Shown one piece after another: positions 42,413 to 46,920 of a stretch of DNA of 46,920 nt; the stretch's first letter is position 1; each line of letters opens with the position of its first letter. The stretch is from MedAcidi-G1 sp002294285. Its GTDB lineage: Bacteria; Actinomycetota; Acidimicrobiia; Acidimicrobiales; MedAcidi-G1. Below the pieces are notes generated by a model. The model made no database searches. It had not been told where the DNA came from and saw only the letters and a list, made by a program, of their open reading frames with translations. The stretch covers positions 1 through 46,920 of the forward strand of contig CAXEUY010000015.1 of the NCBI GenBank assembly GCA_963999645.1, written 5' to 3'. The position numbers and the translations under genes are program-made.

Positions 42413-43153
42413 TTATCCATAAAAACCTAGTAGACGTCCGGAAAGAAGCACCGCTGAAATAACCATTACGAACCTGATTAATTTCTCACCACCTTGAAAC
42501 GCCCATTTTGCGCCGAGCCAGCCGCCTAATGTGAACCCTGCAGCTAAAGTTAGTGCAGGCCCCCAATCAACCTTTCCGGCGATCAAAAAAACAGGCAGAG
42601 CAACAATTGTCAGTAAGACGTTGACTAAAACTTTGATGCTATTTGCTTTCACCAGGTCAAATCCTGAGTAAGAGAGTGCAATTATCATAAGTAGCCCGAC
42701 TCCAGCTTGAATCGCACCTCCATACAGTCCCACGATGCTGAAAATCAGAATCGTAAAACCCCCACCCCATTTCTTCGTGATCTTTTTCTTTGGGGTTGGG
42801 GATACAAGTGTGAGAATTACGATCGGGACCATAAGAACGCCGAAAAGTCTCTCGAAGGCCTCGTCTGATATCTGACTGATGAGAGAAGAACCTATTAGAG
42901 AACCGACTAAAACTGGCAATAACACAGAAGAGGATTTGCGAATTCCCGAAACTCCCAACCTACGAAAAGAAATTACCGCAGCCGCACTGGCAGCCAGAAC
43001 CCCAACCCTATTTGAACCATTGGCTTGTGTGCCTGGCACGCCAGCCAAAACCAAAAGCGGAACTGTTATGGTAGAACCTCCACCCGCCATGGTATTAATT
43101 ACTCCAGCCGCTAAGCCTCCGAAAACTAACAGCAGCGCGTCAGCAATGCTCAA
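42413..43153 (-). CDS. TauE/SafE (DUF81) family membrane permease
   Basis: A 246-residue protein with about seven or eight membrane helices in two similar halves. The TauE/SafE signature is GGLAAGVINTMAGGGSTITVPLLVLAGVPGTQANGSNRVGVL near the N-terminus; the second half has LYGGAIQAGVGLLMIIALSYSGFDLVKANSIKVLVN. Members export or import sulfite, sulfoacetate and other organic anions. The TTG start overlaps the stop of the luciferase-like gene by 4 nt (TTGA). It probably exports a product, or imports a substrate, of the cluster. Confidence 0.88.
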   Translation of the reverse strand: MSIADALLLVFGGLAAGVINTMAGGGSTITVPLLVLAGVPGTQANGSNRVGVLAASAAAVISFRRLGVSGIRKSSSVLLPVLVGSLIGSSLISQISDEAFERLFGVLMVPIVILTLVSPTPKKKITKKWGGGFTILIFSIVGLYGGAIQAGVGLLMIIALSYSGFDLVKANSIKVLVNVLLTIVALPVFLIAGKVDWGPALTLAAGFTLGGWLGAKWAFQGGEKLIRFVMVISAVLLSGRLLGFYG

Positions 43154-44199
43154 CGTATGTTCCGCAATTTTTCAAGCGCAGTAGCACTTCCATTTATGGT
43201 TTCAAGCAACCCTTCAGCCATTGATCCGCCAGGTCTCCTCACAGCAGCTAAATTGCAGCTGATCTGTGTGAAACCAAGGTCTAAAACTTCTTTTAACTGC
43301 TCTGAAACTTCAGAAGGACTGCCAACAATAGCGAACTCACGAACTAACTCGGCATCTACAAGAGTTTCCAGCTCAGGATCATCGAAACGGTTGTGATCAA
43401 AGTACCAGCCACTCGAGCGTGAAAGAGCGTTAAAAATAGCATTTTTCTTTGCTTGTTCTAACTTGGGGCCATTTTCACCAACGATTTCCAAATAATGTGC
43501 TGCGTACCTTTTCACGCTTGAATGAGCCAACTCTGAATCTTCGCTGACACATAAGGTAACTCTGGGAGCAATCATTACTTCTGATACGTTACGTCCCACA
43601 CGATCTGCCCCTTGAAGTAACCATTTCTTATAGTTAGCCACAGAATCATGCGTTAAGTTTCTAGCCCCGACTAATGCAATATCAGCCAATTCGCCAGCTA
43701 AGCGCATCACTTGTGGACTTCTTGTGCCTATGGCCACAGGCACTAATCCCAGACTCGGAACAACCAAACCTGAGGTTTTAAGATCAAAAATAGAACCTTC
43801 AAAAACGGTGTCTTCGCCACTCAATAATGATCGCACGACAGCAATTGTCTCCCGTATCGTTGTCAAAGGTCGTTTCGGGTCTATCCCTATTTCTTCCAAT
43901 CCTGCGCCTATTCCAATCCCAAAAAAAGCTCGACCATTAGAAACATCGTTTAACGTGGCCAACGCACTTGCATGAACTGCCGGATGCCTCGTATATGGAT
44001 TTGTAACCATCGAACCAATCATTATTTGACTCGTTACTTGAGCAGCTAAAATCTGTAATTGGTAGGTATCTGGCCAAAGAGCAACATCTGAAACTCCTAG
44101 TCGATCAAAACCAGCTACTTCAACAGCCTCAGCTAATTTGCAAAACTCATCAGCACCCATCCCGGGCGTGATCTCTGCTTCAAATATAAGAGAGTTCAC
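43150..44199 (-). CDS. Luciferase-like (LLM class) flavin/F420-dependent oxidoreductase
   Basis: A 349-residue TIM-barrel oxidoreductase of the bacterial luciferase family. It shows AEAVEVAGFDRLGVSDVALWPDTYQLQILAAQVTSQIMIGSMVTNPYTRHPAVHASALATLNDVSNGRAFFGIGIG, whose TNPYTRHP block and FGIGIG glycines are typical of the family. The later segment TVRSLL with IAPRVTLCVSEDSE fits F420-dependent Mer-like members. Whether it uses F420 or FMNH2 is not decided by sequence. It overlaps the amidohydrolase stop by 4 nt and the permease start by 4 nt, so these three are one operon. Confidence 0.86.
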   Translation of the reverse strand: MNSLIFEAEITPGMGADEFCKLAEAVEVAGFDRLGVSDVALWPDTYQLQILAAQVTSQIMIGSMVTNPYTRHPAVHASALATLNDVSNGRAFFGIGIGAGLEEIGIDPKRPLTTIRETIAVVRSLLSGEDTVFEGSIFDLKTSGLVVPSLGLVPVAIGTRSPQVMRLAGELADIALVGARNLTHDSVANYKKWLLQGADRVGRNVSEVMIAPRVTLCVSEDSELAHSSVKRYAAHYLEIVGENGPKLEQAKKNAIFNALSRSSGWYFDHNRFDDPELETLVDAELVREFAIVGSPSEVSEQLKEVLDLGFTQISCNLAAVRRPGGSMAEGLLETINGSATALEKLRNIR

Positions 44200-45584
44200 A
44201 AAATTGGATACTTTGCTTTATCAGGCAGCCCAGATCTTTGCACAACTGCTTCACCAGCACTTTGGCAGTCTGCGTAAAACTTTTCTTCATCAAAAGCTGT
44301 AACCCGTCCTTCTTCTACGACTTTTACTCCATCGACTAGTACGGTATGGACTCCTCTTCCATCAGCCGACCATACAAGTTGATTCATAACGTTTAGCAAT
44401 GGTCGCCATTCTGGCCTGTCGGTGTCATGTAAAACCAAATCAGCTTTTTTACCTTTCTCAAGCGAACCTATCTCTTCCTCTAATTGCATGGCCTTTGCAC
44501 CACCTAAGGTAGCCATTTCATAAGCAATCTCTGCCGGAAACATTTGCGGATCTTGTCTACTGTCTTTGAATAGACCTGCTACAAGATACGTCGCTCTCAT
44601 CAAATCAGAATAGTTTGAAGCATTATTCCCATCTGTTCCTATAGCTACATTGATTCCTGCCATTTTCATTTCAGGAATTTTTCCTACCTGAGTGACGCCA
44701 TAGCTAACTTTCAAAGCTGTTGTCGGACAATGTGAAACATGAACACCTGTTTTAGCCATAACAGAAATTTCTTTATCATCTACCTGCACACAATGAGTCA
44801 TAACAACGTCGTCATCGAGAACCCCAAGCTCGTCAAGATGCACCATCGGACGATGTCCAAATTCAGAAACAAAAAAATCTGGATCCAGCTTTGCAGGTGA
44901 CATGTGGAAACTCATACCCGTTTCATGCTCTGTAGCTAGGTCTCGTGCAGCTTTCCATAGCGGGTCGGAACATGTCGTGTGTCCTACCAAAGTGGACCAG
45001 GCCCCTAATCTTCCATTCGCTATATTCTTATACTTGTCAAGCTGATACTGCAAAAGGCTTATCGACTCATCTGTGTCCTGTTTGTACACATCTGGTTCAG
45101 GGGGTAGATCCCAAATCCATCTACCCAAACGCCCCCTGATACCAACCTCTTCAAGAGCCTCAAACACATCGTCAAGAAAACGAATAGTTCCAGCTTCCAA
45201 AAATGTTGTAGTTCCGGACTTCAGCATTTCAACTGATGCCAACTGTGCTGACAATCTCTCTTCTTCTGCTGTATAAACAGAGTAAAGCGGACAAAGCCAC
45301 TCAAAAACATTCTCTTCAAAAGGGGTGTCATCGGGAACATATCCTCTGGTCAAAGGTTCTCCGGTTATATGTATGTGAGTGTTGACCATCCCTGGCGTTA
45401 AAACAAAACGATCACCACCTAATGTCTCTTTTGCATCAAATTTGGTTTCTAATTCTGAAAATTTTCCAACCTCCACAATCAAACCATCTTTAATTGCAAC
45501 AGCACCATCTCTTACAATGTCTCGAGTTTCATTCATGGTTACGACGTACCAAGCTTTAACCAGAGTGTCTATTTGCTCTTTCAT
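44196..45584 (-). CDS. ATZ/TRZ-like metal-dependent amidohydrolase (paralogue 2), HxxP variant
   Basis: Second amidohydrolase of the same TIM-barrel family. Metal ligands are HIH (70, 72) in NTHIHITG, His227 in FHMSP, His264 in THCVQ and Asp318 in GTDGNN. The SHCPTTA block (His285) is the usual form, lost in paralogue 1. As in paralogue 1, the glutamate of HxxE is replaced by proline (Pro230). So both keep a metal site but lack the usual general base. The ATG overlaps the methyltransferase stop by 1 nt and has GAAGGAG 5 nt upstream. Confidence 0.85.
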   Translation of the reverse strand: MKEQIDTLVKAWYVVTMNETRDIVRDGAVAIKDGLIVEVGKFSELETKFDAKETLGGDRFVLTPGMVNTHIHITGEPLTRGYVPDDTPFEENVFEWLCPLYSVYTAEEERLSAQLASVEMLKSGTTTFLEAGTIRFLDDVFEALEEVGIRGRLGRWIWDLPPEPDVYKQDTDESISLLQYQLDKYKNIANGRLGAWSTLVGHTTCSDPLWKAARDLATEHETGMSFHMSPAKLDPDFFVSEFGHRPMVHLDELGVLDDDVVMTHCVQVDDKEISVMAKTGVHVSHCPTTALKVSYGVTQVGKIPEMKMAGINVAIGTDGNNASNYSDLMRATYLVAGLFKDSRQDPQMFPAEIAYEMATLGGAKAMQLEEEIGSLEKGKKADLVLHDTDRPEWRPLLNVMNQLVWSADGRGVHTVLVDGVKVVEEGRVTAFDEEKFYADCQSAGEAVVQRSGLPDKAKYPIL

Positions 45585-46675
45585 TAGTACTCCTTCGATA
45601 AGTCGAATGGTTTATTTGCCACATACAAATACTGATAGCCAATGGGCTCGATTAAACGAACAGACTCAAATCCTGCTTCTCTTAACCAACCGGTCGCCTG
45701 CTCATTCGTAATTGGGAAACCTTTTACAGTACTCGTCATCATTGTCATACCCATCAACACGCCATGCGGGTTAAACTTTCTTTCCTTATCTACGAAATAG
45801 TCTGCTAAAAGTAATCTTCCACCAGGTTTCAAATAAGTAAATGCACGCTCAATAAGGCTTTTTGCTCCTGCTTCTCCCTCTGTTCTACATACATGACCTA
45901 AAACCACTAAATCATATTTGTCGGTTTCGAATTCAAGTTCATGAAAATTACCTGAACGGAACTCACATCGATCTAAAACTTCATGTTCTTGTGTTTTGCG
46001 CTTTGCTACTTCTAAAACACCGTCAAAGTCATTGATTACGGCAAACCCATTTGGACATGCCTTAAGAACAGCTATTGACCATGGAGCTCCACCTGCTCCT
46101 AAGTCAAGAACAATGGGAGCTGTGAGATTACTGTAACGAATTTTCAAATCAGAACGAGTTGCCGCTCTCAACATCGTCGTGAAAGTACCCTCCACTAGAG
46201 GTACATAAAAAGAAGCCGGATCATCATCTATTGGTTTAGCGGGACTACCGTTACGAATTGTTTCAGCTAAAGAAATCCAATTGTCATGAGGTCCTGGAGC
46301 TACGGAAATTAGATTTGCCATTGACGCTACTCCATCACTCGTTAAGTAACGTTTGGCAGTGTCATTTAATTCATACACATTCACAAACTGATCTAACATG
46401 CCGAGAGCAACTAAAGAATCTAGAAGAGATTGAAGATGTGGTTCTGAGACTTCAAGTTCTTCTGCCAGAACTTCTACTTTGACTGGACCTGTTGAGCTAA
46501 GAGTGTCGAAGACATCAAGCTCAATTGCTGCAAGCAAAATGTAATACGAGCCCAAACCTTCGATCACTCCCCAAACTGGTGCAGCGGGTGGAGGTTTATA
46601 GTCAGTCCATGGTCGGCCTTTTCGGGCCATTGTATGTGTCTTTTTTAATTCAGGGTAAGGAGCGTCTACAGCCAT
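45584..46675 (-). CDS. SAM-dependent methyltransferase with dimerisation domain
   Basis: Plant-O-methyltransferase-like enzyme of 363 residues. The N-terminal winged-helix dimerisation domain is about 35-115 (AIELDVFDTLSSTGPVKVEVLAEELEVSEPHLQSLLDSLVALGMLDQ-like). The SAM site begins with VLDLGAGGAPWS (191-200 for DLGAGGAPWS). DLVVLGHVCRTEGE and LKPGGRLLLADYF are later motifs of the family. These enzymes methylate hydroxyl or other groups of small molecules such as carminomycin or hydroxyneurosporene; the acceptor here is unknown. A metabolite-methylating step in an apparently degradative block is unusual. It follows the dehydrogenase by 2 nt. Confidence 0.85.
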   Translation of the reverse strand: MAVDAPYPELKKTHTMARKGRPWTDYKPPPAAPVWGVIEGLGSYYILLAAIELDVFDTLSSTGPVKVEVLAEELEVSEPHLQSLLDSLVALGMLDQFVNVYELNDTAKRYLTSDGVASMANLISVAPGPHDNWISLAETIRNGSPAKPIDDDPASFYVPLVEGTFTTMLRAATRSDLKIRYSNLTAPIVLDLGAGGAPWSIAVLKACPNGFAVINDFDGVLEVAKRKTQEHEVLDRCEFRSGNFHELEFETDKYDLVVLGHVCRTEGEAGAKSLIERAFTYLKPGGRLLLADYFVDKERKFNPHGVLMGMTMMTSTVKGFPITNEQATGWLREAGFESVRLIEPIGYQYLYVANKPFDLSKEY

Positions 46676-46677
46676 GA

Positions 46678-46920
46678 TTAAGGATTCAGAATTATTTTCC
46701 CGAAAAAATCGCCACTCAACATTTTGTCCTGGGCTTCGCCCGCATTTTCTAGAGGATAAACCGAATCTATTTCGACCTTATAATCACCTGAACAAAACTC
46801 TTTCCAAGTGGGTTCAAATTCGCTTGGCTCATATGGGTCAGAACCGTGGATGGTTATACCTGAATGGAAAACATATCCTAACGATGGAATCACTGCCTCA
46901 TCTCCGGAGGCATTACCACA
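46678..46920 (-). CDS. Zinc-type/quinone oxidoreductase (MDR family), C-terminal fragment (runs off window)
   Basis: Only the last 80 codons are in the window, and translation stays open to the right edge. The end YPLENAGEAQDKMLSGDFFGKIILNP is the usual C-terminus of medium-chain zinc/quinone dehydrogenases. CGNASGDEAVIPSLGYVFHSGITIHG before it resembles the late Rossmann part where the last helices contact cofactor. A GTG at 46893 is only an internal codon. It heads the visible end of the methyltransferase operon. Confidence 0.75.
   Translation of the reverse strand, partial: CGNASGDEAVIPSLGYVFHSGITIHGSDPYEPSEFEPTWKEFCSGDYKVEIDSVYPLENAGEAQDKMLSGDFFGKIILNP

Noticed and set aside
1..46920. 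CRISPR array, insertion sequence, phage or toxin-antitoxin genes
   Set aside because: No regular direct repeats, transposase, integrase or typical toxin motifs were seen in either strand.

Overview
The window reads as a compact, AT-leaning (about 40% GC by eye, not computed) actinobacterial chromosome segment. The best guess is a marine Acidimicrobiia-type lineage. Grounds are the conserved recA-miaB-miaA-dapF-hflX order, an RNase J, a GAAC-N4-GTTC type LexA operator, a luciferase-like (F420/FMN class) oxidoreductase and many short or overlapping gene junctions with GTG/TTG starts. The taxonomic call is inference. No gene-free stretch exceeds 300 bases, and I see no insertion sequence, phage gene, CRISPR array or rRNA.

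Layout. 1-2075: the 5' end of a short-chain dehydrogenase, a Baeyer-Villiger type flavin monooxygenase and tRNA-Gly(GCC), all on the minus strand. 2132-9104 (minus): a small membrane protein, metX behind an S-box/SAM riboswitch, a DEAD-box helicase, a class III cyclase-like domain protein, lgt, an acyl-CoA dehydrogenase and tdk. 9287-11267: a RibD-C reductase and lexA on the plus strand. A LysM membrane protein lies on the minus strand, divergent from lexA across a cluster of LexA operators. 11284-20194 (minus): dapE, dapD, dapC, hflX, dapF, miaA, miaB and recA, with another perfect LexA operator upstream of recA. 20376-35073: msrB (plus), then cinA, pgsA, rimO, a CaCA exchanger, ftsK, rnj, dapA, an unknown wHTH-like protein, surf1, dapB, pnp and rpsO (minus). 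Six dap genes (A, B, C, D, E, F) of the succinylase route to diaminopimelate therefore lie inside about 21 kb.

35218-46920 differs in character: it looks like an accessory catabolic block. It encodes three Rieske non-haem iron oxygenases (two close paralogues and one of another subclass), two VOC-fold proteins, a SnoaL-like protein, a 2-oxoglutarate/Fe(II)-type oxygenase, two paralogous ATZ/TRZ-like amidohydrolases, a TauE/SafE permease, a luciferase-like oxidoreductase, a methyltransferase and the end of a zinc-type dehydrogenase. The genes are arranged as several short operons, many with 1-4 nt overlaps. A GntR/FadR-type palindrome sits in the central divergent promoter. Both amidohydrolases have Pro where the family normally has the catalytic Glu of HxxE. 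This block is the best candidate in the window for an undescribed pathway; its substrate cannot be read from the sequence.
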